A DNA stretch of 64,000 bases from Pseudomonas agarici. GTDB taxonomy: Bacteria > Pseudomonadota > Gammaproteobacteria > Pseudomonadales > Pseudomonadaceae. Shown here piece after piece: positions 7,517-15,599 of this stretch; position 1 is the first letter of the stretch, and every line of letters starts with the position of its first letter. The notes under the pieces are model-generated. The model was not told where the DNA came from, ran no database searches, and saw nothing but the letters and a program-made list of their open reading frames with translations. The position numbers and the translations under genes are program-made. The stretch lies in NCBI RefSeq assembly GCF_900109755.1, contig NZ_FOAR01000019.1:1-64000 (forward strand). The letters are read 5' to 3'.

Positions 7517-8068
7517 TTACTTCTTCTTTTTCGGGGCGATGACCATAATAAGCTGGCGTCCTTCCATCTTAGGATGCTGTTCGACCGAACCGTACTCAAG
7601 CAGGTCACTTTCAACCCGCTTGAGGAGTTCCATCCCCAGCTCCTGGTGGGCCATCTCACGACCGCGGAATCTCAAGGAAACCTTGGCCCTGTCCCCATCA
7701 CTCAGGAAACGTACCAGGTTGCGCAGTTTTACCTGGTAATCCCCTTCCTCCGTCCCTGGACGAAACTTGATTTCTTTAACCTGCACTTGCTTCTGGTTTT
7801 TCTTCGCAGCAGCAATTTGCTTTTTCTTTTCGAAAATCGACTTGCCGTAGTCCATCACCCGACAAACGGGTGGCACTGCATCGGCGGAAATTTCCACCAG
7901 ATCCAGCTTGGCTTCTTCGGCAATCCGAAGCGCTTCATCAATCGAGACGATGCCAATCTGCTCGCCATCAGCGCCAATTAACCGAACCTCGCGTGCCGAG
8001 ATATTCTCGTTGATCGGGGCCTTCGGTGCAGCTCGTTTATCTTGTCTCATTTCACGCTTAATAATAAT
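7517..8068 (-). CDS. infC: Translation initiation factor IF-3, ATT start codon
   Basis: The product has 183 residues if read from the first ATT. It has the N-terminal domain (INENISAREVRLIGADGE), a Lys-rich linker (EKKKQIAAAKKNQKQ) and the C-terminal domain ending in APKKKK. IF3 binds the 30S subunit, blocks 50S joining and rejects non-AUG starts. The first in-frame ATG (8050) would cut off a conserved KRE segment and has no good ribosome site. Upstream are three consecutive ATT codons (8068, 8065, 8062) after GGAG (8074-8071), then AAG CGT GAA. Spacing favours the second or third ATT; the first makes a one-base overlap with the thrS stop. An AUU start is the known self-regulating feature of infC in E. 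coli. Confidence 0.93.
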   Translation of the reverse strand: MIIKREMRQDKRAAPKAPINENISAREVRLIGADGEQIGIVSIDEALRIAEEAKLDLVEISADAVPPVCRVMDYGKSIFEKKKQIAAAKKNQKQVQVKEIKFRPGTEEGDYQVKLRNLVRFLSDGDRAKVSLRFRGREMAHQELGMELLKRVESDLLEYGSVEQHPKMEGRQLIMVIAPKKKK

Positions 8069-9990
8069 TACTCCGAATCTGGGCGACCACGCCGGGAAAC
8101 CGCTTGCGCGAGGAACTCGGCGAACTGGGCGACGGGCATCGAGCCCAGGTCAGCACCTTCACGAGTACGCACAGCGACAGTCTGCATCTCGACTTCCCGA
8201 TCTCCGATAACCAAAAGATAGGGAACCTTGAGCAAAGTATGCTCGCGGATTTTAAAGCCGATCTTTTCATTTCTCAAGTCGGACTTGGCACGAAATCCGC
8301 TTTCGGCCAGAGTTTTTTCCACTTCGAGGGCGAAATCAGCCTGTTTGTCCGTGATATTCATGATCACGGCCTGGGTGGGCGCCAGCCACGCCGGGAACGC
8401 ACCTTCGTAGTGTTCGATCAAAATGCCGACGAAGCGCTCGAACGAGCCGAGGATCGCCCGATGCAACATCACCGGGTGCTTGCGGCTGTTGTCTTCGGAC
8501 ACGTATTCGGCACCGAGACGGATAGGCAGGTTGAAATCGAGCTGCAGGGTACCACACTGCCACACGCGGCCGAGGCAGTCCTTGAGCGAAAACTCGATCT
8601 TTGGACCATAGAAGGCCCCTTCGCCCGGTTGCAGGTCATACGGCAGGCCGGCGCTGTCGAGTGCCGCCGCCAAGGCATTTTCGGCCCGATCCCACAACTC
8701 ATCGGAACCTACGCGTTTCTCCGGACGAGTGGACAGTTTCATCTCGATGTCCTTGAAACCGAAGTCGGCGTAGACATCCATGGTCAGCTTGATGAACGCG
8801 GCGGATTCGGCCTGCATCTGCTCTTCGGTGCAGAAGATATGGGCGTCGTCCTGGGTAAAAGCACGCACGCGCATGATGCCGTGCAGCGCGCCCGACGGCT
8901 CGTTGCGGTGGCAGGCACCGAATTCGGCCAGGCGCAGCGGCAGCTCGCGGTAGCTCTTCAGGCCCTGGTTGAACACCTGCACGTGGCATGGGCAGTTCAT
9001 CGGCTTGATCGCGTAGTCGCGGCTTTCCGATTCGGTGGTGAACATGTTCTCGGCGTAGTTGGCCCAATGCCCGGACTTCTCCCACAGGGAGCGATCGACC
9101 ACTTGCGGGGTCTTGATCTCCAGGTAGCCGTGGTCACGTTGCACCTTGCGCATGTACTGCTCAAGCACCTGGTACAGGGTCCAGCCGTTCGGGTGCCAGA
9201 ACACCATCCCCGGCGCTTCTTCCTGGGTGTGGAACAGGCCCAGGCGCTTGCCGATCTTACGGTGGTCGCGTTTTTCCGCTTCTTCGATGCGCAGGATGTA
9301 GGCAGCCAACTGTTTCTTGTCCGCCCAAGCCGTGCCGTAGACACGTTGCAGTTGTTCGTTCTTGGCGTCGCCGCGCCAGTAGGCACCGGACAGCTTGGTC
9401 AGCTTGAACGACTTCAGGAAGCGCGTGTTCGGCACATGGGGACCACGACACATGTCGACGTATTCTTCATGATAATACAAGCCCATGGCCTGTTCATTCG
9501 GCATGTCCTCGACCAGACGTAGCTTGTAGTCCTCGCCACGTTGGGTGAACACGTCGATCACTTCGGCGCGCGGCGTGACTTTCTTGATCACGTCGTAGTC
9601 TTTTTCGATCAACAACTGCATGCGCTGCTCAATCGCGGCCAGGTCGTCCGGAGTGAAAGGACGCTCGTAGGCGATGTCGTAGTAGAAACCTTCGTCAATG
9701 ACCGGACCGATCACCATCTTGGCCGTCGGGTACAGCTGTTTGACCGCATGGCCAACCAGGTGGGCACAAGAGTGACGAATGATCTCCAGCCCCTCCTCAT
9801 CCTTGGGCGTGATGATCTGTAGCGTGGCGTCGGCGTCGATCAAGTCACAGGCATCGACCAGCTTGCCGTCGACCTTACCGGCCACCGTGGCCTTGGCCAG
9901 GCCGGCACCAATGGAGGCGGCAACCTCAGCGACGGAAATGGGACGATCGAACGAGCGTTGACTGCCGTCGGGAAGAGTAATAGTGGGCAT
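8068..9990 (-). CDS. thrS: Threonyl-tRNA synthetase
   Basis: The product has 640 residues. It has an N-terminal TGS domain (MPTITLPDGSQRSF), then the second additional (editing) domain with HSCAHLVGHAVKQ near residue 75, then the class II core with zinc ligand Cys in MNCPCHVQVF. Also visible are RVRAFTQDDAHIFC and the C-terminal anticodon-binding domain. Start 9990 is set by AGGAGG 4 nt upstream and by the TGS consensus; an upstream in-frame GTG at 10023 lies inside the regulatory hairpin. It charges tRNA-Thr and edits Ser-tRNA-Thr. The stop abuts the infC start, so IF3 is probably translated from the same mRNA. Confidence 0.98.
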   Translation of the reverse strand: MPTITLPDGSQRSFDRPISVAEVAASIGAGLAKATVAGKVDGKLVDACDLIDADATLQIITPKDEEGLEIIRHSCAHLVGHAVKQLYPTAKMVIGPVIDEGFYYDIAYERPFTPDDLAAIEQRMQLLIEKDYDVIKKVTPRAEVIDVFTQRGEDYKLRLVEDMPNEQAMGLYYHEEYVDMCRGPHVPNTRFLKSFKLTKLSGAYWRGDAKNEQLQRVYGTAWADKKQLAAYILRIEEAEKRDHRKIGKRLGLFHTQEEAPGMVFWHPNGWTLYQVLEQYMRKVQRDHGYLEIKTPQVVDRSLWEKSGHWANYAENMFTTESESRDYAIKPMNCPCHVQVFNQGLKSYRELPLRLAEFGACHRNEPSGALHGIMRVRAFTQDDAHIFCTEEQMQAESAAFIKLTMDVYADFGFKDIEMKLSTRPEKRVGSDELWDRAENALAAALDSAGLPYDLQPGEGAFYGPKIEFSLKDCLGRVWQCGTLQLDFNLPIRLGAEYVSEDNSRKHPVMLHRAILGSFERFVGILIEHYEGAFPAWLAPTQAVIMNITDKQADFALEVEKTLAESGFRAKSDLRNEKIGFKIREHTLLKVPYLLVIGDREVEMQTVAVRTREGADLGSMPVAQFAEFLAQAVSRRGRPDSE

Positions 9991-10009
9991 GGCGCCTCCT
10001 CTCCTAGTG

Positions 10010-10104
10010 GTGACCCCTACCAAAGGTCACGTGGGTTGGGATGAGCAGCCAGTACATGATCCGTCCAGCCGTTCAGTGAAGAACGCCTGCCGCACAGTGG
10101 CAGG
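10010..10104 (-). promoter_or_regulatory. thrS leader with two tRNA-Thr anticodon-arm mimics
   Basis: Hairpin A spans 10030-10010 on the minus strand. Its stem is GTGACC/GGTCAC plus a T-G pair, and its 7-nt loop UUGGUAG places GGU (a Thr anticodon) at positions 34-36 after U33. It ends about 20 nt before the ATG, just ahead of AGGAGAGGAGG. Hairpin B spans 10104-10086. Its stem is CCTGCC/GGCAGG and its 7-nt loop ACUGUGC places UGU (also a Thr anticodon) at 34-36. E. coli thrS is repressed by ThrRS binding a leader with anticodon-like hairpins; this leader has the same logic. The role is inferred. Confidence 0.7.
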
Positions 10105-10379
10105 AGCCGCAAGGGCCAACCGGAAAACGAACCACCGTGACTGGAGTTCAAAAAAGGGTTGATGGCAGTGGCATCGATTAGTTGCAGCTCGCACCGATGC
10201 CGGAAATAGCCAGGTCGGGGATGCTAGCACAGATGAACGGTCATCGCCTCGCTTGACGCACAAACTGCTAAAGTCCGCGGGTTAATAGCCCGACTGAACT
10301 TGAATTGCACCCACGCCCTCAAATACGGGGCAAGCGCTACTACTCAGCCCGTCGTTTTTATCCGGAGAAGTATTCAACC
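10105..10379. other. Divergent intergenic region thrS / exported protein
   Basis: This spacer should contain the thrS promoter (leftward) and the promoter of the gene at 10380 (rightward). TTGACG at 10254 is a possible rightward -35, but no convincing -10 sits at 16-18 bp. A 78-codon minus-strand frame crossing this region runs through the thrS leader hairpins and has no family resemblance, so it was not called. Confidence 0.5.
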
Positions 10380-10682
10380 ATGCGCCTGACTCAGCTTTTT
10401 GCCTTTGCCGTTCCAACCCTTCTCCTGCTGCCCTCGGGTGCCCACGCTGACTGGCCTTCAAAGGAAACGCGCACTGCCTACATGAACGACTGTACCGCTG
10501 CCGCCAGCCGGAGCGTCCCGGTCAACGTGGCGAAACAACACTGTGCCTGTAGTGCCGACAAGCTGCGGGACAACTTCAGCAAGAATGAAATCTCCGCACT
10601 GATGAACGCCAAAAAAGAGCCCAGTCCCGAACTCAAGACCAAGGCCCTGGGCGCCATTGCCGACTGCCGGGTCGTCAAATAA
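10380..10682 (+). CDS. Small exported protein with four cysteines
   Basis: The product has 100 residues. The N-terminus MRLTQLFAFAVPTLLLLPSG ends in AHA-DW, a clear type I signal peptide cut near residue 24. The mature domain of about 76 residues has four cysteines (NDC, QHCAC, ADC), enough for two disulfides in the periplasm. GGAGAAG lies 10 nt before ATG 10380. It is similar in style to conserved short Pseudomonas periplasmic proteins of unknown function; I do not recognise a named family. Confidence 0.75.
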   Translation: MRLTQLFAFAVPTLLLLPSGAHADWPSKETRTAYMNDCTAAASRSVPVNVAKQHCACSADKLRDNFSKNEISALMNAKKEPSPELKTKALGAIADCRVVK

Positions 10683-10975
10683 TCCCTGACATACGGAGAT
10701 TTACGCGGTCTTCAGAACCAAAAACGGCTTGAAAACCAGCCTTTTCACACATTTTATGCAGCTTTACGGCTTTTTTTATCACCGCCGGTTTTTCCTGCAA
10801 CCCTTTTAAACCGGGGCTCTCAGCCAATCACTGCGATAAAGAAAGCACGACTGCTTGGCAATCGGGAACTGCGGGGGGCTCCCAAGTCGAACATTTCGAC
10901 TATGATAGGCCTGTGTGCCCAGTTGGCCTGAGCAGCACAGTACTACTGAAAATATATGTTTCTTGGAGATACACC
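10683..10975 (+). other. Long leader of the cold-shock gene
   Basis: The 293 bp between the exported protein and the cold-shock ATG holds no gene. It has pyrimidine-rich and T-rich stretches (about 10745-10805) and a palindromic segment TCGAACATTTCGA (10887-10899) just before TATGAT (10901). TATGAT is a possible -10 that would give a leader of about 70 nt. Cold-shock mRNAs often have structured leaders; none is demonstrated here. Confidence 0.45.
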
Positions 10976-11188
10976 ATGTCTAATCGCCAAACCGGCACCG
11001 TAAAATGGTTCAACGATGAAAAAGGCTTCGGCTTCATCACTCCTCAAGGTGGCGGTGACGACCTGTTCGTACACTTCAAAGCTATCGAAAGCGACGGTTT
11101 CAAAAGCCTGAAAGAAGGCCAGAGCGTTTCCTTCGTGGCTGAGAAAGGCCAAAAGGGTATGCAAGCTGCACAGGTTCGTCCGGAGTAA
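10976..11188 (+). CDS. Cold-shock domain protein (CspA family)
   Basis: The product has 70 residues and is a single cold-shock domain. RNP1 is KGFGFIT and RNP2 is DLFVHF, both intact, with the typical start TGTVKWFNDEKG. It binds single-stranded RNA and DNA as an RNA chaperone and antiterminator. TTGGAGA lies 8 nt before the ATG. A strong terminator follows 14 bp after the stop, so it is monocistronic. Pseudomonads carry several paralogues and sequence alone does not fix which one this is or whether it is cold-induced. Confidence 0.96.
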   Translation: MSNRQTGTVKWFNDEKGFGFITPQGGGDDLFVHFKAIESDGFKSLKEGQSVSFVAEKGQKGMQAAQVRPE

Positions 11189-11202
11189 ATTTCCGCGAAC
11201 TG

Positions 11203-11233
11203 AAAAAACCCCGTCCACGTGGCGGGGTTTTTT
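11203..11233. terminator. Bidirectional intrinsic terminator
   Basis: AAAAAACCCCG (11203-11213) pairs with CGGGGTTTTTT (11223-11233), giving A-tract and T-tract on the two sides. It closes the cold-shock gene rightward and the I78-like gene leftward. Confidence 0.92.
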
Positions 11234-11249
11234 ATGGAGGCTACAAAAC

Positions 11250-11567
11250 TCAGCCGCAATTGACCCGCTCGATCTTGCCCGCGCTGTCCGCATTAAGGTT
11301 CAGGCGTTCTGAACGATATTCCAGGGTGACCATATCATCGGGTCCAAGAATCCGTGCCATCTGTGCGCCACTCCGGTTGCGCGCCTGCTCAAGCAGCTCG
11401 GCGGAGGCCTGCTTGCCAAGCGCGAACTCGGCGCCTTTAGCTTCGCAACGGCTATGGCCACTCTCGCCGGCAGACGCATTGGCCGTCGAGGCCGAGCCGC
11501 CATTCGCGCAACCCGCCAGGACCAACATGGCGAACAACGCCCCCAAAGATGCAAGCTTGCAAGGCAT
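11250..11567 (-). CDS. I78-family peptidase-inhibitor-like lipoprotein
   Basis: The product has 105 residues. The signal MPCKLASLGALFAMLVLAGC is a lipoprotein peptide with lipobox LAGC. The mature part follows the pattern of inhibitor family I78: a first cysteine (RCEAKGAEFALGKQ), ARNRSGAQMARILGP, a central DMVTLEYRSERLNLNAD and a terminal GKIERVNCG. Start 11567 has AAAGGAGG 4 nt upstream; the longer frame to 11747 overlaps the next gene and lacks a ribosome site. The role is presumably to protect the envelope from serine proteases, by family analogy. Confidence 0.85.
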   Translation of the reverse strand: MPCKLASLGALFAMLVLAGCANGGSASTANASAGESGHSRCEAKGAEFALGKQASAELLEQARNRSGAQMARILGPDDMVTLEYRSERLNLNADSAGKIERVNCG

Positions 11568-11736
11568 GAAGCCTCCTTTAAAAAAATAAGTAGAGTGCGT
11601 GCGACCGTCGTTTACGTCATTGGTTGCATGCCGAACAATCGTCAGCCCGATTCCTACGGCAACGAAGGATAAGTCTGCCTGAGTCGCCGGCTCACCCGTG
11701 CAATGAATCGTGACTGAATATGAACGCATTGTTGAA

Positions 11737-12042
11737 TCAGTAAACATCGATGTAATCGGATGGCGGATTGGGCCAGTTTTCTTTCAACGCATTGAAGACC
11801 TGCATGACCCAGACTTCGTCACTGGCCGCGACGTTGCCGACATAACCGGAACCGGCTGCCCAGGTTTCGAGCCGGAACGACAGACCCTCGATATCCTGCC
11901 CGCCGACGACACGAGAAGACAGATAGGCGATGCCGGAACGGGTCACCCGCAATTGAGTGTGCACCTCGTCACTGGCCGATGCGAGCAACTGGCGCACGGC
12001 CTCGAGGGTCAGGTTGGCGGGGTTGTTCAAATCGATTTGCAC
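11737..12042 (-). CDS. Conserved hypothetical protein, 101 aa
   Basis: The product is soluble with no signal peptide. It starts at GTG 12042 (QIDLNNPANLTLEAVRQLL) and ends in PPSDYIDVY. Alternating strands such as HTQLRVTRSGIAYLSS and SFRLETWAAGSGYVG suggest a small alpha/beta domain. No family name is recognised. It sits 93 bp downstream of the nucleoside hydrolase stop, so it may be its own transcript. Confidence 0.65.
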   Translation of the reverse strand: MQIDLNNPANLTLEAVRQLLASASDEVHTQLRVTRSGIAYLSSRVVGGQDIEGLSFRLETWAAGSGYVGNVAASDEVWVMQVFNALKENWPNPPSDYIDVY

Positions 12043-12135
12043 GGATGGGTTCCAGAAAAAGCAAAACCCGATTCTGGCATGCTGCCGCCCCTTGTGCCTA
12101 GGAACCCGCAGGCAAGTGCCCGCGGGTTATCACCG

Positions 12136-13164
12136 TTACTTCAGGCGGGCCAGGCGCGCCGTCAGCAGGTCGAAGAAGCCCTGGGCGTCGCCATTCTCGA
12201 CCCAGAACACGTTTTTGTTCTGTTGCAGGCCATCGTACCAGTCGACAATGGTCTGGCCGAAGGTCGGGCCTTCACGGCTGTCGACCACCATGTTGACCCG
12301 GCGCCCGCTGAATAACTCGGGCTTGAGCAAATAGGCGATCACCGTGGCGTCATGTACCGGGCCACCAGGGATACCGTAGTGCTCCATATCGCCCTTGACG
12401 TATTCGTTGAGAATATCGCCGACCACCTGGCTGGCGTTGTTGTTCAGCGCCGCGATCTTCTTCAGGCGCTCGTCACTGGTGAGAATCTTATGGGTCACGT
12501 CGAGCGGTAGGTAGGTCAGCTTGACCCCACTCTTGAGCACCACCTCGGCGGCCTGGGGATCGGCGAACAGGTTAAACTCGGCCACCGGGGTGATATTGCC
12601 ACCGTTAAAGTGCGCGCCGCCCATGACCACCACTTCCTTGATGCCCTGGGTGATCTCGGGATCTTGGATCAAGGCCAGCGCCAGGTTAGTCTGTGGCCCC
12701 AGCATGGCAATGGTGATGCTGTGGGGCTTGGCGCCACGCAGGGTTTCGATCAGGTAGTTGATGGCATTGCCCTTGGCCAGGGGTGCCTTGGGTTCGTGCA
12801 CGGTGACGCCAGAGATGCCTTCCTTGCCGTGGATGTTCTCGGCATAGATCGGCGTGCGCAGCAACGGCTTGGGCGCACCGGCATACACCGGCACCTCCTC
12901 GCGCCCTGCCCATTCACGGGCCAGGCGCGCGTTGCGCGAGGTCTTGTCCAGGCGCACGTTACCGGCCACGGTGGTCAAGGCACGAATATGCAACTCCTCA
13001 GGCGAAGCCAGGGCGAACAGCAGCGCGACCACGTCGTCGGCCCCTGGGTCGGTATCGATGATCAGATCGATTTTTTCCGCCGCCTGGGCGCCTGTAGCAG
13101 TGAGCAAGGACAAAATCAGCAGACTCCGGAACCAGCGTTGCAAGATCTGAGCATAGCGGTGCAT
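12136..13164 (-). CDS. Exported nucleoside hydrolase
   Basis: The product has 342 residues. A signal peptide (about 1-28, ending TGAQA-AEK) precedes a nucleoside hydrolase domain. Its calcium-binding signature DTDPGADD is near residue 37, and it also has MGGAHFNGGNITPVAEFN and a late HDATVIAYLL histidine-aspartate pair. It cleaves the N-glycosidic bond of nucleosides to ribose and base. It is the last gene of the ribose operon, 42 bp after rbsD. A periplasmic hydrolase beside RbsABC would release ribose where RbsB can capture it. AAGGAGCG precedes the ATG. Substrate range (purine or pyrimidine) is not readable. Confidence 0.92.
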   Translation of the reverse strand: MHRYAQILQRWFRSLLILSLLTATGAQAAEKIDLIIDTDPGADDVVALLFALASPEELHIRALTTVAGNVRLDKTSRNARLAREWAGREEVPVYAGAPKPLLRTPIYAENIHGKEGISGVTVHEPKAPLAKGNAINYLIETLRGAKPHSITIAMLGPQTNLALALIQDPEITQGIKEVVVMGGAHFNGGNITPVAEFNLFADPQAAEVVLKSGVKLTYLPLDVTHKILTSDERLKKIAALNNNASQVVGDILNEYVKGDMEHYGIPGGPVHDATVIAYLLKPELFSGRRVNMVVDSREGPTFGQTIVDWYDGLQQNKNVFWVENGDAQGFFDLLTARLARLK

Positions 13165-13206
13165 TGTGCGCTCCTTGTGCGAGGGTTTGAATCGGGAAAG
13201 AGGCTC

Positions 13207-13611
13207 TTAAAAAGTAACGCCTGCAACCAGGACGATGTTGCAGTACGGCTGACACTCGCCGGTGCGTACCACCGCCCTGGCCTGGCGGTTGAGTAACTTC
13301 AAATCCTCGTGACCGAGCAGGCGGCGCTGTCCGAGATTGCCCTGGGCATTCAAGGCTTCCAGGTACTCCAATGGCGGCGGACGCTTGAGCAGGATTTCCT
13401 CGGCCAGCACGTGACTCTCTACCTGCATCTCGCTAAGCACGGTGCGCAGGGTACTGACGAAATCCGGAATGCCTTGGGTCAGGGCCAAATCGATCAGCTC
13501 GACGCCCGGCGGCACCGGCAGACCGGCATCAGCGATTACCAACATATCGCCATGCCCCAGCGAGGCGATCACGCGGGACAGGGCGATATTGAGCAGCGGT
13601 GTTTTTTTCAT
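13207..13611 (-). CDS. rbsD: D-ribose pyranase
   Basis: The product has 134 residues and the full family length. The N-terminus KKTPLLNIALSRVIASLGHGD contains the catalytic His20 region, and GLPVPPGVELIDLALTQG-like motif follows (PVPPGVELIDLALTQG). It converts beta-pyranose ribose to the furanose form used by ribokinase. Its ATG overlaps the rbsK stop (ATGA), so the two are translationally coupled. Confidence 0.96.
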   Translation of the reverse strand: MKKTPLLNIALSRVIASLGHGDMLVIADAGLPVPPGVELIDLALTQGIPDFVSTLRTVLSEMQVESHVLAEEILLKRPPPLEYLEALNAQGNLGQRRLLGHEDLKLLNRQARAVVRTGECQPYCNIVLVAGVTF

Positions 13612-14528
13612 GGCTGTTTGAAACCCTGTACGTCGGACAAATGCGGAATGGACGGCTGCGCACCGGCACGGGTGACCGACAACGCCGCCGCCGCCTGGCC
13701 AAAACGAATGGCCTCGGCTTCGCTCTTGCCGCAGGCCAGCGCCGCGGCAAAGCCACCGACAAAGGTGTCGCCGGCGGCGGTGGTATCGAGCGCCTTGACT
13801 TTGGGCGCCGGGAAATGCACCAAAGCCTGGCCATCGGCAAACAACAAGCCCTGGGCACCGAGGGTGATGATCACCTTCCCTGCCCCGGCCGCCATCAGGT
13901 GGGTCGCGGCAGTCTCGGCGCTCGCCAGCGAATCCACCGGCAAGCCGCTCAGGGCCTCTGCCTCGCTCTCGTTGGGAATCAGATAGTCGATGGATGCATA
14001 CCAGTCAGCCGGCAGCGGCGTACTGGCCGGTGCCGGATTGAGGATGACGGTCTTACCCAGCTCACGACCGCGTTTGAGCGCATAGCCGACGGTTTCCATC
14101 GGCACTTCGAGCTGACAGATGATGACATCCGCCTCTCGCAGCACCGCATCGAAGCCCTTGAGCACATCGGTGGTCAGGCAGCCGTTGCCGCCAGCGACAA
14201 TGACAATCGCGTTCTGGCTGCTGGCATCGACCACGATCAAGGCAACTCCGCTGGACACGCCGCCAACCGCCGTGACCGCCTGGCAATCGATGCCCTCGAC
14301 CCGTAACGCATCCCGCAGTTGCTCACCGTAGGCGTCATCGCCGACGCAGCCGATCATCGACACCTGCGCGCCCAGACGCGCCGCCGCCACCGCCTGGTTC
14401 GCGCCCTTGCCGCCGGAAACCGTGGCAAAGGACTGGCCGATTAAAGTCTCGCCCGCGCGCGGCAGACGTTCGGCCCGTGTAACCAAATCCATGTTGAGAC
14501 TGCCTATGACTGCTACTTTTGCTTGCAT
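13608..14528 (-). CDS. rbsK: Ribokinase
   Basis: The product has 306 residues and is a PfkB-family sugar kinase. The N-terminal VIGSLNMDLV and GGKGANQAVAAARLGA form the sugar-binding half; the C-terminal DTTAAGDTFVGGFA contains the catalytic aspartate and anion hole. It phosphorylates D-ribose to ribose 5-phosphate in the cytoplasm. It follows rbsR by 57 bp and overlaps rbsD by 4 bp. Confidence 0.97.
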   Translation of the reverse strand: MQAKVAVIGSLNMDLVTRAERLPRAGETLIGQSFATVSGGKGANQAVAAARLGAQVSMIGCVGDDAYGEQLRDALRVEGIDCQAVTAVGGVSSGVALIVVDASSQNAIVIVAGGNGCLTTDVLKGFDAVLREADVIICQLEVPMETVGYALKRGRELGKTVILNPAPASTPLPADWYASIDYLIPNESEAEALSGLPVDSLASAETAATHLMAAGAGKVIITLGAQGLLFADGQALVHFPAPKVKALDTTAAGDTFVGGFAAALACGKSEAEAIRFGQAAAALSVTRAGAQPSIPHLSDVQGFKQP

Positions 14529-14585
14529 GCACCATTACTCTTGAATTCAATTCGGTCAGATTCAGCGCTATGGCCCCAAAGGGAC

Positions 14586-15596
14586 TTATGCGAGCCCGGT
14601 CGAAACTGGCGCCGTCGACTCGCGCAAGACGATACTCGGGATCACGATCCGCTGATCGATCGGCACATGCGGCGTGGCAATACGCCGCAGCAGCAGCTCA
14701 GCCGCCGTCTCCCCCAGGTGCAGGATCGACTGGCCGACCGTGGTCAGCGCCGGATAGACATAGCGACTCATCTGGATATCGTCGAAACCGATGACCGACA
14801 GTTCGCCGGGCACGCGGATATTACGTTCCGCCGCTGCCCGCAATACGCCAATGCCGAGCAAGTCGTTACCGGCGAAAATCGCGCTAGGGCGCTCGCCGTC
14901 GAGCAATCCGGCCGCCGCTTGATAACCGCCGGTGCTGGTGAAGTCGCTGGCCAGCAGCCACTTGGCGGGCACCTTGACCTTCGCCTGCCGCAGCGCCCGC
15001 AGATGACCGGCCAGGCGCAGTTGCGCCACGCTGGTATTGTCCGGTCCGCCGATAAAGGCAATCGCCCGATGTCCCAGCTCCAGCAGGTGCCGGGTCGCCA
15101 AGTACGCACCTTCTTCGTGGTCGATACGCACCATATCGGTTTCCAGGCCGACGACACCACGGTCGACGATCACCATCGGTGTACGCACCGCCGACAGACC
15201 CGCCGCGAAGCTTTCGTCGCCGCCGGTTGAGGCCACGATCAGGCCGTCGACGCGCTTCTCCAGCAGCACCCGCAGGTAACTGCGCTGCTTGTCCGGGTCA
15301 TCGTCGGAATTGCAGAGGATCACGCAATAGTTGTTGCGTTCACAGTAATCCTCGATGCCCCGTGCCAGTTCGGCGAAGTATGGATTCAGGCTGTTGGGCA
15401 CCAGCAAGCCGATAGTTGCGGTAGTCTTGGCCTTCAGCGACCGCGCCACGGCACTGGGTACATAGTCGAGGGCGGCAATCGCCGCCTCGACCTTGAGCCG
15501 GACTTCCTCGCTGACCGGCCGGGTCTTGTTCAACACATGGGACACCGTGGTGTAGGAGATCCCAGCCAGCGCGGCAACATCCTTGATGGTTGCCAT
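14586..15596 (-). CDS. rbsR: LacI-family ribose repressor
   Basis: The product has 336 residues. The N-terminal HTH IKDVAALAGISYTTVSHVLN with hinge helix YVPSAVARSLKAK is followed by a periplasmic-binding-protein-like ligand domain. It should bind the palindrome at 19249-19262 in front of rbsB and release it with ribose. Being inside the operon (3 bp after rbsC), its level follows operon induction, giving feedback. Confidence 0.95.
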   Translation of the reverse strand: MATIKDVAALAGISYTTVSHVLNKTRPVSEEVRLKVEAAIAALDYVPSAVARSLKAKTTATIGLLVPNSLNPYFAELARGIEDYCERNNYCVILCNSDDDPDKQRSYLRVLLEKRVDGLIVASTGGDESFAAGLSAVRTPMVIVDRGVVGLETDMVRIDHEEGAYLATRHLLELGHRAIAFIGGPDNTSVAQLRLAGHLRALRQAKVKVPAKWLLASDFTSTGGYQAAAGLLDGERPSAIFAGNDLLGIGVLRAAAERNIRVPGELSVIGFDDIQMSRYVYPALTTVGQSILHLGETAAELLLRRIATPHVPIDQRIVIPSIVLRESTAPVSTGLA

Positions 15597-15599
15597 GCT

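Noticed and set aside
10027..10263. 78-codon minus-strand ORF upstream of thrS
   Set aside because: It overlaps the thrS leader hairpins and lacks a coding pattern or ribosome site.
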